A DNA stretch of 64,000 nucleotides from Pseudoalteromonas luteoviolacea H33-S (GCF_001625695.1 NZ_AUXY01000061.1:24518-88517); one strand, 5' to 3'. Numbered from the stretch's first letter, positions 10,074 to 19,634 are shown. Notes: generated by a model from the sequence alone, not told the origin. Program-made: numbers and translations.

Positions 10074-10260
10074 TACTAAATTACTTGAAATTATTGCGTG
10101 CCCAGTATGCAAAGGCAAATTAGCATATGATAAAGATAACAAAGAGCTTATCAGCACAGCAGCAAAGCTTGCCTATCCAGTAAGAGATGATATTCCTGTT
10201 TTGTTAGAAAATGAGGCAAGAGAATTATCTCTTGAAGAGGTAGAAAAGTGGAATTCATAG
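10063..10260 (+). CDS. ycaR: Trm112-like small protein YcaR
   Basis: A 65-residue protein of the YcaR/Trm112 family. It begins [18 protein letters not shown], with one CPxC pair (Cys13, Cys16), then [16 protein letters not shown] near residues 45-60, the family's conserved end. Trm112-like proteins stabilise methyltransferases in other organisms; the role of the bacterial stand-alone form is not settled. It overlaps both lpxK (11 bases) and kdsB (13 bases), the same order as in E. coli. Confidence 0.93.
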   Translation: MAFDTKLLEIIACPVCKGKLAYDKDNKELISTAAKLAYPVRDDIPVLLENEARELSLEEVEKWNS

Positions 10261-11003
10261 TTGTCATACCTGCAAGGTATGCATCAACACGCTTGCCAGG
10301 TAAGCCACTGGTGAATATCTGCGGTAAATCAATGATCCAAAGAGTCTTTGAACAAGCGCAAAAATCAGGTGCAAAAGCAGTTTATATCGCGACGGATCAC
10401 CAGCTGGTTTTTGATGAAGCAAAGTGTTTTACTGATAACGTATTGATGACCCGTGAAGATCACCAGTCTGGTACTGAACGCTTAGCTGAGGTTGTTGAGT
10501 TACTCAACTTGGATGACGATACATTAATAGTGAATGTGCAGGGGGATGAGCCTCTGCTTGAGCCAGAAAATATCTCTCAAGTAGCAGAGTTACTGTTTAA
10601 CTCTTCTGCACCTATGGCAACATTGAGCGTTGACATTGAAGATGTGGAAGAAGTGCTTAATCCGAATGCTGTAAAAGTAGTTAGCGATATTAAGAATAAT
10701 GCGCTGTATTTTTCTCGCTCACCGATCCCGTTTCAGCGTGACAGCATGATGTCTATGGATAAAGATAGCATTCCACTTGCACACTTTAAGCGTCATGTGG
10801 GGATTTATGCTTATCGCGCTGGGTTTATAAAAACCTATCTGGATTTGAGTGTGTCGCCGCTGGAAGTGCAAGAGTCTTTAGAGCAACTTCGAGTACTCTA
10901 TCATGGCCACTCAATCAAAGTGACCAAAGCGTGTAAACCTGTACATGCAGGCGTTGACACACCTGAAGACTTGAATCGAGTGATTGAGTTTTTAAATGGC
11001 TGA
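10248..11003 (+). CDS. kdsB: KdsB CMP-Kdo synthetase
   Basis: A 251-residue 3-deoxy-manno-octulosonate cytidylyltransferase, which activates Kdo with CTP for the LPS inner core. The nucleotide-binding start [21 protein letters not shown], the [12 protein letters not shown] motif near residues 90-101 and the [10 protein letters not shown] segment are typical. The start codon is GTG at 10248 inside the end of ycaR (13-base overlap). The gene overlaps the following pseudouridine synthase gene by 8 bases. Confidence 0.96.
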   Translation: MEFIVVIPARYASTRLPGKPLVNICGKSMIQRVFEQAQKSGAKAVYIATDHQLVFDEAKCFTDNVLMTREDHQSGTERLAEVVELLNLDDDTLIVNVQGDEPLLEPENISQVAELLFNSSAPMATLSVDIEDVEEVLNPNAVKVVSDIKNNALYFSRSPIPFQRDSMMSMDKDSIPLAHFKRHVGIYAYRAGFIKTYLDLSVSPLEVQESLEQLRVLYHGHSIKVTKACKPVHAGVDTPEDLNRVIEFLNG

Positions 11004-11661
11004 TATCAAAGTCATTGCGCAGCATGAAGATTTTGTTGTTGCTTACAAGCCGTGTGGCTTGAGTTTTCATAGCGAAGAGCAAACAGGGTTTGTCGCTTTG
11101 CTGGAGCAACAGTTGGAGATAAGTTTATTTCCAGTGCACAGATTAGATAAGGTCACATCTGGCTTATTGGTGTTGGCAAAATCTAGTCAAGCTGCAGCTA
11201 AACTGACAGAGCTGTTCACAAGTCGCGAGGTAGATAAATATTATCTCGCGCTGATTTCAGATAAGCCAAAGAAAAAACAAGGGTGGATAAAAGGCGATAT
11301 GGCCAAGTCTCGGCGTGGCACATATAAACTTTTAAAAAGCCAAGAAAACCCAGCGATAACTCGATTTTATTCTACCAGCATTGAGCCTGGTCTACGAGCT
11401 TGTTTACTGAAGCCGTACAGTGGCAAGACTCATCAATTACGAGTTGCCTTGAAAAGCCTGTCGGCACCCATTTTAGGTGATGATAGCTACGGAGGTAAAC
11501 AGTCAGATAGAGTGTATTTACACGCTTACTATCTCTCGTTTAATTGGAATGATGAGCGTGTGGCTTTTAGTATCGAGCCTGAAGAAGGCAGTAAATTCAT
11601 GCAATTAATTGAGCATGAGGTATTTTTATCATGGCGTCAGCCTGAGCAGTTAGAGTGGTAA
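10996..11661 (+). CDS. RluA-family pseudouridine synthase
   Basis: A 221-residue RNA pseudouridine synthase with the RluA catalytic motif HRLDKVTSGLLVLAKS; the catalytic aspartate is Asp51. Later motifs LKPYSGKTHQLRVAL and ILGDDSYGG also fit. It has no S4 domain, so it resembles the short TruC/RluA-like group rather than RluC or RluD. The RNA target cannot be read from sequence. The ATG overlaps the end of kdsB by 8 bases, and tcdA begins 1 base after its stop, so it sits in the same transcription unit even though the LPS genes have a different job. Confidence 0.9.
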   Translation: MADIKVIAQHEDFVVAYKPCGLSFHSEEQTGFVALLEQQLEISLFPVHRLDKVTSGLLVLAKSSQAAAKLTELFTSREVDKYYLALISDKPKKKQGWIKGDMAKSRRGTYKLLKSQENPAITRFYSTSIEPGLRACLLKPYSGKTHQLRVALKSLSAPILGDDSYGGKQSDRVYLHAYYLSFNWNDERVAFSIEPEEGSKFMQLIEHEVFLSWRQPEQLEW

Positions 11662-11662
11662 T

Positions 11663-12460
11663 ATGACAGATCAAGATACATCACTTCGATTTGGTGGCAT
11701 AGGTAGATTGTATGGCGAGCAACAATTAGCGTGGTTAAGCGACGCGCATTTTTGCGTTATAGGTATCGGTGGTGTGGGCAGTTGGGCTGCTGAAGCATTA
11801 GCAAGAACTGGTATCGGACATATTACGCTGATCGATCTTGACGATATTTGTGTGACGAATATCAACCGTCAATTACACGCAGTGACGCAAACAGTGGGTG
11901 AAATTAAAGCTGAGGCAATGAAGTCTCGTCTTGAAAGCATCAATCCAAATTGTCAGGTCACGGTAATAGACGACTTTATCACGCAAGAAAATATCAAAGA
12001 GTATATTCAAGGCTTTGATTATGTGATTGACTGCATTGATGCTGTTAAAGAGAAAGCCGCATTGATAGCGCATTGTAAGCGTAACAAAATCCCTGTCATC
12101 ACAACTGGCGGGGCAGGCGGTCAAACGGACCCAAGTCAGATTAGTTTTGGGGATGTTGCTAAAACAACTCATGACCCGCTACTTGCAAAAGTACGATATT
12201 TACTGCGCAAGCAATATAACTTTACCACTAATCCGAAGCGCAAATTTGCCGTGGATTGCGTGTATTCTACAGAACAACTTGTATACCCAACAGAGGGTGG
12301 CGAAGTTTGCAAAGCGAAACAACAAGCTGATGGCAGTAAAAATATGGATTGCGCGACAGGCTTTGGCTCAGCAACCATGGTGACTGGCAGTTTTGGCTTT
12401 TTTGCTGCAGCAAAATCTATTCGAAAGTACTTAGATAAAAAAGCACGAGCAAGTGAGTAG
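11663..12460 (+). CDS. tcdA: TcdA (CsdL) tRNA threonylcarbamoyladenosine dehydratase
   Basis: A 265-residue E1-like enzyme that cyclises the t6A37 modification of tRNA to ct6A. It has the nucleotide-binding loop GIGGVGSWAAEAL at about residues 34-46, then IDLDDICVTNINRQ, and the DCIDAVKEKAAL segment of the family. It needs ATP and receives help from the CsdA-CsdE sulfur-transfer pair in E. coli; both partners are encoded immediately next door on the opposite strand, only 6 bases away tail-to-tail. Confidence 0.95.
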   Translation: MTDQDTSLRFGGIGRLYGEQQLAWLSDAHFCVIGIGGVGSWAAEALARTGIGHITLIDLDDICVTNINRQLHAVTQTVGEIKAEAMKSRLESINPNCQVTVIDDFITQENIKEYIQGFDYVIDCIDAVKEKAALIAHCKRNKIPVITTGGAGGQTDPSQISFGDVAKTTHDPLLAKVRYLLRKQYNFTTNPKRKFAVDCVYSTEQLVYPTEGGEVCKAKQQADGSKNMDCATGFGSATMVTGSFGFFAAAKSIRKYLDKKARASE

Positions 12461-12466
12461 CTCCAA

Positions 12467-12874
12467 TTACTGGAGCATATTTACCTGTTGTTGAATACGT
12501 TCAACAATCGCTTTGACACCATTGCCTCTCGATGGGCTTAAATGTTTAATTAGGCCCATTTCTTCAAACAGCTGATAAGCGTCTATGTCTTTTGCTTCAT
12601 TTGGTAATGTATGATTGTAACAGGCCAGAATAATCGCCAATAACCCTTTTACGATACGCGTATCTGAGTCAGCAATAAGCACAAGGCGTTGCTGAGACTC
12701 GTCTAGGTCAATGTGCAGCCATACGTTGCTTTCGCAGCCTTTTACAAGTGCTTCAGAGGTTTTCAATGGCTCTGGCAGACTTGGCAGTTTTTTACCAAGT
12801 AACATGATCTCACGGTATTTTGCTTGCCAGCCAGATAAACTGTTTAGCTTTTCTTGGATTTGAATGATATCCAT
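12467..12874 (-). CDS. csdE: CsdE/SufE-family sulfur acceptor
   Basis: A 135-residue SufE-like protein that takes persulfide sulfur from CsdA. The acceptor cysteine is Cys47 in LVKGCESNVWLHI. The conserved SRGNGVKAIVERIQQQV end matches CsdE/SufE. I chose the ATG at 12874 (MDIIQIQEKLNSLSGW), 4 bases after csdA; an in-frame start at 12898 would overlap csdA and add eight unconserved residues. CsdE is preferred to SufE because of the adjoining csdA and tcdA. Confidence 0.9.
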   Translation of the reverse strand: MDIIQIQEKLNSLSGWQAKYREIMLLGKKLPSLPEPLKTSEALVKGCESNVWLHIDLDESQQRLVLIADSDTRIVKGLLAIILACYNHTLPNEAKDIDAYQLFEEMGLIKHLSPSRGNGVKAIVERIQQQVNMLQ

Positions 12875-12878
12875 TATT

Positions 12879-14090
12879 CTATTCTTCCAACATCTCAATG
12901 GTTTCTATAAGTGCACTGATAAAAGTGTCTATGTCTTGTTGATTATTATAAAACGCAAGGCTTACGCGAATTGTGCCGGGAATATCTAAATGTGCCATTA
13001 AAGGCTGTGTGCAGTGATGGCCACTTCTTACTGCGACGCCGTAGGTATTTAGTAGGGTAGCGATGTCAAAGTGATGCTCGTCTTTGTATGTAAAACTGAC
13101 AACACCAATATTATGTGTTGTGTCGCCCCACATTTTAATGCCTGCTATTTTTTGCAGGTTTGATACCAGATATTGATACAAAGTATGCTCATGCTCAATC
13201 AATGCATTCCGTTCAATATTATTGAGATAATCAAGTGCCGCTCCAAATCCGAGAACACCGCTTATATTAGGTGTACCAGGTTCAAACTTTTCAGGTGCTT
13301 GTCTAAACGTTGTGCCTGAGAAGCTAACAGTGTCGATCATTTCGCCACCGGTCTGGTAAACAGGGAGGCTATTGAGCAGTTCAAAACGACCGAATAGACC
13401 ACCAAGACCCGTTGGCCCAAGCGCTTTATGTGCTGAAAACACAAAAAAATCACAACCAAGTTGTGTTAAGTCTGGCTTTAAATGCATAAATGACTGGGCA
13501 CCATCAACGACAGTGATTGTTGAATAGGCTTTTGAGGCCTCAATCAATGATTTGACGTCATGAATATTGCCCAGCGCATTTGAGGCATGGCAAATACTTA
13601 AAATCGTCGGTTTAAGCTCGTGTATGAGTTCAATTGACGCCGTATGGTCTAGCACCCCATCTTTTGAGGCGGGTAAAACAACGATTTTAGCACCTGTTCT
13701 GGCAGCTGCTTGTTGCCAAGGTACAATATTGGCATGATGCTCAAAAGGGGAGAGCGCTATTACATCATCTTGAGCTAACTTTTCTGATAGACCATGGGCG
13801 ATTAAATTAAGAGAGTCGGTTGCGCCTTTAGTCCACACTATTTCGTTTCTTTGAACATTTAAGTATTGAGCAAGTTTGTCGCGAACTGCTTCATATTTTG
13901 TGGTTGCATCAGCGCTAAGCGTGTGTGCGCCGCGGTGTACATTGGCATTCTCGAGCTGATAAAAATGGCTTACTGCATCAATTACACTTTGTGGCTTTTG
14001 TGTTGTGGCGGCAGAATCAAAATAACAAAGTGGCTGCTCATCCACTAATTGGTGTAATAAAGGAAAGTCTTTACGAAGTTGCTCAATCAA
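12879..14090 (-). CDS. csdA: CsdA cysteine desulfurase
   Basis: A 403-residue class V aminotransferase-fold enzyme that strips sulfur from cysteine. The PLP lysine lies in FFVFSAHKALGPTGLGG and the catalytic cysteine is Cys360 in VRSGHHCTQPLM, with the short active-site loop of the SufS/CsdA group. CFDSAATTQKP-type sequence is at the N-terminus. The start is TTG at 14090 with only a weak ribosome binding site; a stop codon lies four codons upstream in frame, so no better start exists. It is followed 4 bases later by csdE. SufS is the alternative, but no other suf genes are present. Confidence 0.92.
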   Translation of the reverse strand: MIEQLRKDFPLLHQLVDEQPLCYFDSAATTQKPQSVIDAVSHFYQLENANVHRGAHTLSADATTKYEAVRDKLAQYLNVQRNEIVWTKGATDSLNLIAHGLSEKLAQDDVIALSPFEHHANIVPWQQAAARTGAKIVVLPASKDGVLDHTASIELIHELKPTILSICHASNALGNIHDVKSLIEASKAYSTITVVDGAQSFMHLKPDLTQLGCDFFVFSAHKALGPTGLGGLFGRFELLNSLPVYQTGGEMIDTVSFSGTTFRQAPEKFEPGTPNISGVLGFGAALDYLNNIERNALIEHEHTLYQYLVSNLQKIAGIKMWGDTTHNIGVVSFTYKDEHHFDIATLLNTYGVAVRSGHHCTQPLMAHLDIPGTIRVSLAFYNNQQDIDTFISALIETIEMLEE

Positions 14091-14216
14091 GATAGTTGCT
14101 CATTAAGAACCGGAAACCGCCGAATTTTACCTAATTGAAATTCCCTTGCAAGTATGAACAATTAAATCAGTAGGGTAAATTTAAAAAGGCAGCTTGTTGC
14201 TGCCTTAATTGTGCTT

Positions 14217-14771
14217 TTAGTGCTCAACCTTTGGAGGGAAGTTGGCGAGAATATCTTTGACGGTATTATTAACAGACTCGGTGCGTTTTTCAGGCGACTG
14301 TTTTTTACGTAAGCGACCTTCTTTTGCGCCACGCCAAACTAGTTGATTTGACGCACTGTCGATAATATCAATGACCAAAGTACCGACTTCATATTCGCGC
14401 GCTTGCGTTTGTGTATGCCAGCCAACACCCCAATAGTTCCAGCGTGCAGAGTAGCTGGTATTAAAAGTGTCTACGTCAAGCTTTGTATCTACTGCCGCGT
14501 GGAAGTTTACCATTACATCCGCTTTAGTGCCTTCAACAAGGGTGATACCGTGCTGTGTCATCTCAGTAATAATTGCGTTGCGTACGCGCTTTTCCATCAG
14601 CTCACTGATTTGATAATTGTCTGCACCTTTATCAAAATTGGCAGTGTCAGGAGACCAGGAAAAGGTTTTGTAATTGGCAAACTCAACAGATTTATCATAA
14701 TCCCAATCTGGTGTGTTAGAACAAGCACTTAAAACAATTAAACTTAGCGCTACAAGCAGGTTACGAGTCAT
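14217..14771 (-). CDS. DUF4136 lipoprotein
   Basis: A 184-residue predicted lipoprotein. The signal peptide MTRNLLVALSLIVLSAC ends in an LSAC lipobox (Cys17). The mature part has the DUF4136 pattern (ANYKTFSWSPDT, IITEMTQHGITLVEG, YEVGTLVIDIIDSASNQLVWRG). Proteins of this family are outer-membrane or periplasmic lipoproteins of unknown function. It is downstream of mksB on the same strand, but about 100 bases and an imperfect hairpin separate them, so it is probably its own unit. Confidence 0.88.
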   Translation of the reverse strand: MTRNLLVALSLIVLSACSNTPDWDYDKSVEFANYKTFSWSPDTANFDKGADNYQISELMEKRVRNAIITEMTQHGITLVEGTKADVMVNFHAAVDTKLDVDTFNTSYSARWNYWGVGWHTQTQAREYEVGTLVIDIIDSASNQLVWRGAKEGRLRKKQSPEKRTESVNNTVKDILANFPPKVEH

Positions 14772-14810
14772 TTTTTACTCCTTAATTAAGGCTTTTGGCC
14801 TTGTAATACT

Positions 14811-14854
14811 AACTGGACCTTAATGGGTAAGCAAAAATGCCCTAAGATCCAGTT
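14811..14854 (-). other. Imperfect hairpin downstream of mksB
   Basis: Arms AACTGGACCTTA (14811-14822) and TAAGATCCAGTT (14843-14854) pair over 12 positions with one mismatch. In minus-strand RNA the odd pair is a U-G wobble, so the fold favours the mks transcript. There is no U tract after it, so a classical terminator is not established. Confidence 0.5.
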
Positions 14855-14871
14855 ATTAAGACCATTTTAAA

Positions 14872-17649
14872 CTACGAATGTTCCACTTCAATCCAGTCTT
14901 TTTCGTCTACCCAGTTTTGGCTGCCTTTATTCACACTGCGAATTGGCACTAGGTAATCACAACTTATCTGTGGCTTCACCGACGCAAAAATAGGCACGAA
15001 CCCAAAACTTAAGGCAGTCTCTATAATTGCTTTTTGGTTCTGCGGGTCAATATCAGCCGCTTCATCAATATAAATAGGTATACGGTACAACGCTTGCTCT
15101 TGATCAGAAAGCAGGTAGCGGATAAACAACATACCGCACAGTAACTTAATGGTGATACGCGTACCGTTTGAACCGGCAGAGTCAATTTTATCGAAGTGCT
15201 CGGTTTCACCAGCGCGGTTGACGACTTCAAAGCGGATGTCAAATAAATCGGTTAGTGTCAGGCCTGCTTTTTCACTTGCCAGCTTAATAATGTGATCTTT
15301 TGCTTCATTTACCGCATTTTCGTCCGCTTTGGCTTCACTGAGCAAATCAAAGCTTTCACCTTGCTCGTAGACTTCTGAGGTACTGATAATAGTATCAATA
15401 CTGTCAACCAGCATCTTGCGAGGGATCACATTTATCTTAAACGCTTTTAGGTTTGAAATACGGTGTTGACTGATCCCACGGTTGAAACTGTTCATTTCAC
15501 GGCGTAAGCGATCTAAGTCTTCTCGTAAGCCTTTAATTGTTGCCGCAACCTCTGTAAGTGCAACACGTGCTTGACGCTCTACCGCATCGCGCTCGTTATC
15601 AATATTGTGATAGGCGCTGATCAACTTAGCGTATTTTGTCGACTCATCTGTTTCGTTATCAAACTTTGTAATGCCCGCATTGTAAATGTGCAAATAGGTG
15701 TTGCGCACATTTACATCAAGGTTTCTCAGCTCTTGGCAGTCTTTATTAAACTGATGCACGATTTCCGAGAGGTTATCAAAGTCAATTTTAACATCGATAG
15801 GGTAAGGGGTTTGCTTACCCTCATAAATCGCCAATGTATGGTCGATACGTTCAGACTTAACTTGCTTTAAACGATCGCTTTGTCTCAGGATGAGATCTTG
15901 TTTGCTCTTGATGATCGAGCGACGATCTGAAATAGATCCCGCATTGCGTTGCACATCTTGTAAATAGTCATCAACTTGCTCGCGCTCAGCCGTTAATTGG
16001 TCTTTAAGCGCAAGCTGTGCTTCAGCTGATTGCTGCATAGTTTGGAATTGCTCAAAGCGCTTGAGTGCTTCTTCGGTTGCCATCAGCTCCTGATATAGCG
16101 CATCGCGTTCTTGCTGCTTATCGGCGACGTTTGCAGCAACTTCTCTTTGTTGTTTAAGCTCTGTGAGCGAGCGCTGCAGGGCTTCAAGCTGGGCTTGTAG
16201 CTGTGCTTTATTCTCTCCACTTTGCATTTGCACAGGCGCTAGTTTTTTCAGCTTAATGCTGACACCAGGTAGTTTAAGTTCACCGCCTTTTACAGCGTTT
16301 GATAGAAGCGCTAAGAAGTCTGCAAATGCGTCTTCATTTTCAATTGTGACTTCACCCTGTGAAGTGGTGGCAAAAGAGAGCAGATCAGGATTTAAAATTC
16401 GTGAGATCTCTTCAACTTCTTTTAAAGAGAGATCCTCACGCATACGCGTAAATAAATTAAATTCTAAGTTTTTAAGCTGAAGCTTTAAGCTCTTGATTTG
16501 CTTTTGCGTTTCACCAATTCGGTAGTCAAGTGTATGTAAGCTTTGACCTTGCGCACTGTTAATTGAGAACGACAGTTGCTCATACTCTTTTTTCAACAGT
16601 GTTAGGTTGGTTTTCAAAGTGGCGTGATTGGTCAGCTCAAACTCTGATTTAAGGGCTTGGTAGTCTGTAAACCACTGCTCAATTTGTGTTTGTTTACGCT
16701 CTATATCACGAGATTGCTGAACATACAGCTGCTGTTTTTGCTCAAAATCACGCTTTTCTTGTTCGATGTTTTCAAGCTGTTCGTTAAGCTCATCGATCTG
16801 TGTCGTTTGATATTCATCAAAGGCGATAATGGCTTGGTCAATCTTAGGCGCATAAGCAGCTAATTTGCCTTTAATGGTTGCTTCACTTTCGATCATCTGC
16901 TCAAGTGCAGCAATGGGCTCTTGCATTGACTCTAGTGCATTGAGCTCTCGTTTTGAGCGGTTAACCTTGTCAAACGCGCGGCGCCATACTTCATAAAAGT
17001 CAACCTTCGAATTTGACATATGACGTTCAAAAACACGTAGCATAAAGCGTTTAACATCATGAGCACCAAGCTTGTGCAAATTTAAGATACGTCTAAAGAT
17101 CTCTTTATAGATCGCGGCATCTTGCACATTGTTGAGTGGGATCATTTTAAGGTTAATGTCGCCGTCGTAAGGCGTCGCACCACCAGTTAACAATGCGTTT
17201 AATTCGGCAGCTTTAAGCTCAATGGGCTTGAAACCTTTTTCACCAAGGTGATTAAATAACTTGGTGTATTTGATGATGCTTTTGCCTTCAGTAAAGTCAT
17301 CAAGGTTTAATTTGCCGTTGTAGCAAAAAAACTGATGCGCATAGCCTGCAATTTTACCGAGGCCTGCGACACCAATCACGACGTCGCCATGAGGGAGGTT
17401 TGCTTCGAGTAAAATATAAGATTGATCACTAGAGAAGTAGAATTTTCTGGTTTCTTCTAAGTCGTGACCATCCCATTCAGTCAAACGTAAGTCATTGACT
17501 AATGGGAATTGTAGCGCATTGATAACAGAGCTTTTACCCGTGTTGTTTGGCGCACAGATAGATGCACTTTTATCTAATGGGATAACACACTTGGCGTAGC
17601 CTGCCGTGTTTAAAAGCGCCAGTTTGCTTAGTCCATATAATTCGCTCAT
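14872..17649 (-). CDS. mksB: MksB, SMC-like ATPase of the MksBEF condensin
   Basis: A 925-residue SMC/MukB-like ATPase. A Walker A variant APNNTGKSS lies at residues 33-41, followed by a long glutamine- and glutamate-rich coiled coil (about 240-780) and a C-terminal head with SNGTRITIKLL (signature region) and Walker B IYIDEAADID near 859-868. MksB pairs with MksE and MksF to shape the chromosome. Its ATG overlaps the mksE stop by 4 bases (ATGA), and it is last in the mksF-mksE-mksB operon. It is shorter than MukB (about 1,480), as expected for Mks. SbcC/RecN were considered but do not fit the EF neighbours. Confidence 0.88.
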   Translation of the reverse strand: MSELYGLSKLALLNTAGYAKCVIPLDKSASICAPNNTGKSSVINALQFPLVNDLRLTEWDGHDLEETRKFYFSSDQSYILLEANLPHGDVVIGVAGLGKIAGYAHQFFCYNGKLNLDDFTEGKSIIKYTKLFNHLGEKGFKPIELKAAELNALLTGGATPYDGDINLKMIPLNNVQDAAIYKEIFRRILNLHKLGAHDVKRFMLRVFERHMSNSKVDFYEVWRRAFDKVNRSKRELNALESMQEPIAALEQMIESEATIKGKLAAYAPKIDQAIIAFDEYQTTQIDELNEQLENIEQEKRDFEQKQQLYVQQSRDIERKQTQIEQWFTDYQALKSEFELTNHATLKTNLTLLKKEYEQLSFSINSAQGQSLHTLDYRIGETQKQIKSLKLQLKNLEFNLFTRMREDLSLKEVEEISRILNPDLLSFATTSQGEVTIENEDAFADFLALLSNAVKGGELKLPGVSIKLKKLAPVQMQSGENKAQLQAQLEALQRSLTELKQQREVAANVADKQQERDALYQELMATEEALKRFEQFQTMQQSAEAQLALKDQLTAEREQVDDYLQDVQRNAGSISDRRSIIKSKQDLILRQSDRLKQVKSERIDHTLAIYEGKQTPYPIDVKIDFDNLSEIVHQFNKDCQELRNLDVNVRNTYLHIYNAGITKFDNETDESTKYAKLISAYHNIDNERDAVERQARVALTEVAATIKGLREDLDRLRREMNSFNRGISQHRISNLKAFKINVIPRKMLVDSIDTIISTSEVYEQGESFDLLSEAKADENAVNEAKDHIIKLASEKAGLTLTDLFDIRFEVVNRAGETEHFDKIDSAGSNGTRITIKLLCGMLFIRYLLSDQEQALYRIPIYIDEAADIDPQNQKAIIETALSFGFVPIFASVKPQISCDYLVPIRSVNKGSQNWVDEKDWIEVEHS

Positions 17650-18197
17650 ACTTCTTCCTCTAGCGCTTCAAAGTTATCTTCATTGACTTCCATCAAGGCG
17701 TCGATATATCTATAAACCGGTGCTAACAATACAAAACCACGCTCGGTTTCTTTACAAAGCCCTAATCTCAACATCCTTAAAAAGACATCTTTTCTTAAAT
17801 CTGATCCTGAGAAGATCTCTAATTGATCAAATAAGTGTTTGTTAAGTTGGATGAGTGTTTGCATTAGTTCTAAATCGATTTGCTCATCAAACAGCGCACG
17901 CAAAGGATCTTTGCCTTGGTTTGCGTAATACTCGATGAGGATAAACACCGTTAGTGCAATGGCGCGGCTGATTTTGCCCATATTAGGTGTGCTTTCGTCA
18001 CTGGCAAGATAATAAAAGCCGCGAGCATCATGCTGAAGATCGTGACCAAGTGCCGCAAATAGCGCTTGGTAAGCTTCAATGTGCTGATCAAGTTCTTGCC
18101 AAAGCGTCGTGTCTTGTTCACTAATGTGGTAACCACCAGCAAGCTTTTTATTGATAGCTTGCAACTGGGATAAGTCGTTTAGATTAATTTGTGTCAT
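17646..18197 (-). CDS. mksE: MksE, condensin accessory subunit
   Basis: A 183-residue protein, helical and acidic, rich in leucine, without membrane segments. It fits the small winged-helix subunit E of MksBEF by size, position (between the F and B genes) and sequences such as KISRAIALTVFILIEYYANQGKDP and LRKDVFLRMLRLGLCKETERGF; the last looks like a winged-helix wing. MksE is expected to bridge MksF and the MksB head. It starts 10 bases after mksF, and its TGA overlaps the mksB ATG. The assignment rests mostly on context plus family resemblance. Confidence 0.83.
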   Translation of the reverse strand: MTQINLNDLSQLQAINKKLAGGYHISEQDTTLWQELDQHIEAYQALFAALGHDLQHDARGFYYLASDESTPNMGKISRAIALTVFILIEYYANQGKDPLRALFDEQIDLELMQTLIQLNKHLFDQLEIFSGSDLRKDVFLRMLRLGLCKETERGFVLLAPVYRYIDALMEVNEDNFEALEEEV

Positions 18198-18207
18198 GGT
18201 GTTGTAC

Positions 18208-19476
18208 TTATTGCTTTACTTTTTCAGCGTCAGACTCAGTGTGCTCTGAAGCGCTAAATGGATACAATTTAATTTTGGTATTTGCCAGCTGCATAGACTC
18301 TTGAGAGTCAGACTGCGTGACCGAGAGCTCAGGGTCGCTGATAAGCTTTTGGTATAAAAACAGCATTTCATCAGCTTCAAGCTTCGGATAGCTATCACTT
18401 AAGAAACCAAGTAGGGCGGTGCGCTTTTTACCGCTGCTGGCAAATGATTTTCTAACATCCTGATAGTCAGGGATATTAGGGCTTTGATATGCCGGTACAT
18501 CGTCGTGATCAGGGAGCTGATATTCTTCATGCTCAAACTCTGCAAGACTTGCCATATAAGCAACCATATGGCGTTTTTGACCAAGGTTAAAGCGCTGTAT
18601 ATCAGACACAAAATCGGGTTGTACAGGACTTAGCATACGATCAACGCCATTTTTACGAATAAGCCCCAATACTTTGGCTGCCTGACGTGTGATTAAGGTA
18701 TTACGTCTAAGCTCTTCACGCAGTGGCATGAGCATATCTGCACTTTTTCCTAAGCTTTCACGACCGATTAAATGCATGTCTAGAATGCGTGTTCTTAATT
18801 GCTCTAACATACGTTTGTCGTGCGCACCGCGTCCAAGCTGCTCAATTTGGCTTATTTGCTCACTTATTTGTAATTCAATTTGGCTAAAACAGGCTTGGAA
18901 TGGTCCGTGAATGTCGACCATTTCAAGCATCGGCTCAATGTATTCGTCAAAGGCTTCAATGACAGCTTGATAACGTCGTTTTAGTGATAAATTACTGTGA
19001 TCAGACTTTGCTTGCTCAACCAAGTTGAGGATCGCGCTTTCGTTGTGTTGATATAGCTTTACAATTTTTCTGACGCGTTCGTCCATTATACGACTGAATC
19101 GTCTCAACTCACTGTGGTCACCTTCATTGCCTGCTTGAGAAAGGCGCTCGCCTAAACGTTGCAAATCTTTCACTAGTACAGTGATTTCTTCAGCCAATCC
19201 CAAGTGCTCTTCTTGTAATAAAAAGCTTGCAAAATCAGCGACTGCACGATTGATCTCAAGTTGAGAAGACTTAGCTAATGGAATAATAATTTCTTGATTT
19301 AATAATCTATTTGTCTCTTTATAAACCCGTTCACTTGACCAGTTTGGGTTTTTTAGTTTTATTAAGTTTTGTACATCTTTTATACTGAAATCGGACATTT
19401 TAAAGCGTTTAAATAACAGCTCTAAAACACTCCAGTGCTCATTTAATGTATTAAGAACTTTTTTAGCTGGGATCAT
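18208..19476 (-). CDS. mksF: MksF, kleisin-like condensin subunit
   Basis: A 422-residue, mostly helical protein. It is the first gene of the mks operon and fits the kleisin subunit MksF: a helical N-terminal region (MIPAKKVLNTLNEHWSVLELLF), a long helical middle and an acidic C-terminal part. Kleisins link the two SMC heads. The ATG at 19476 lies in a region divergent from nhaD, so the operon promoter must lie in the roughly 160 bases between them. No mksG nuclease-type gene is found before mksF or after mksB. Confidence 0.83.
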   Translation of the reverse strand: MIPAKKVLNTLNEHWSVLELLFKRFKMSDFSIKDVQNLIKLKNPNWSSERVYKETNRLLNQEIIIPLAKSSQLEINRAVADFASFLLQEEHLGLAEEITVLVKDLQRLGERLSQAGNEGDHSELRRFSRIMDERVRKIVKLYQHNESAILNLVEQAKSDHSNLSLKRRYQAVIEAFDEYIEPMLEMVDIHGPFQACFSQIELQISEQISQIEQLGRGAHDKRMLEQLRTRILDMHLIGRESLGKSADMLMPLREELRRNTLITRQAAKVLGLIRKNGVDRMLSPVQPDFVSDIQRFNLGQKRHMVAYMASLAEFEHEEYQLPDHDDVPAYQSPNIPDYQDVRKSFASSGKKRTALLGFLSDSYPKLEADEMLFLYQKLISDPELSVTQSDSQESMQLANTKIKLYPFSASEHTESDAEKVKQ

Positions 19477-19634
19477 AACTTTCCAGTTTGTATCATTTTT
19501 GTGACATCACTAGTTCACTAATTTGTCATAAAGTGTAATTAGCGATAGCAGTCACTTGCCCATAGTGTTAGACTCCGCGCCGATTTACATCGCCCTTTAC
19601 AAAAATTACATTTTATTACAGGTTGTTTACGCGT

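Noticed and set aside
14872..17649. Wadjet/JetABCD plasmid-defence system
   Set aside because: The SMC-like operon has three genes but no nuclease gene, and the remaining neighbours are ordinary chromosomal genes.
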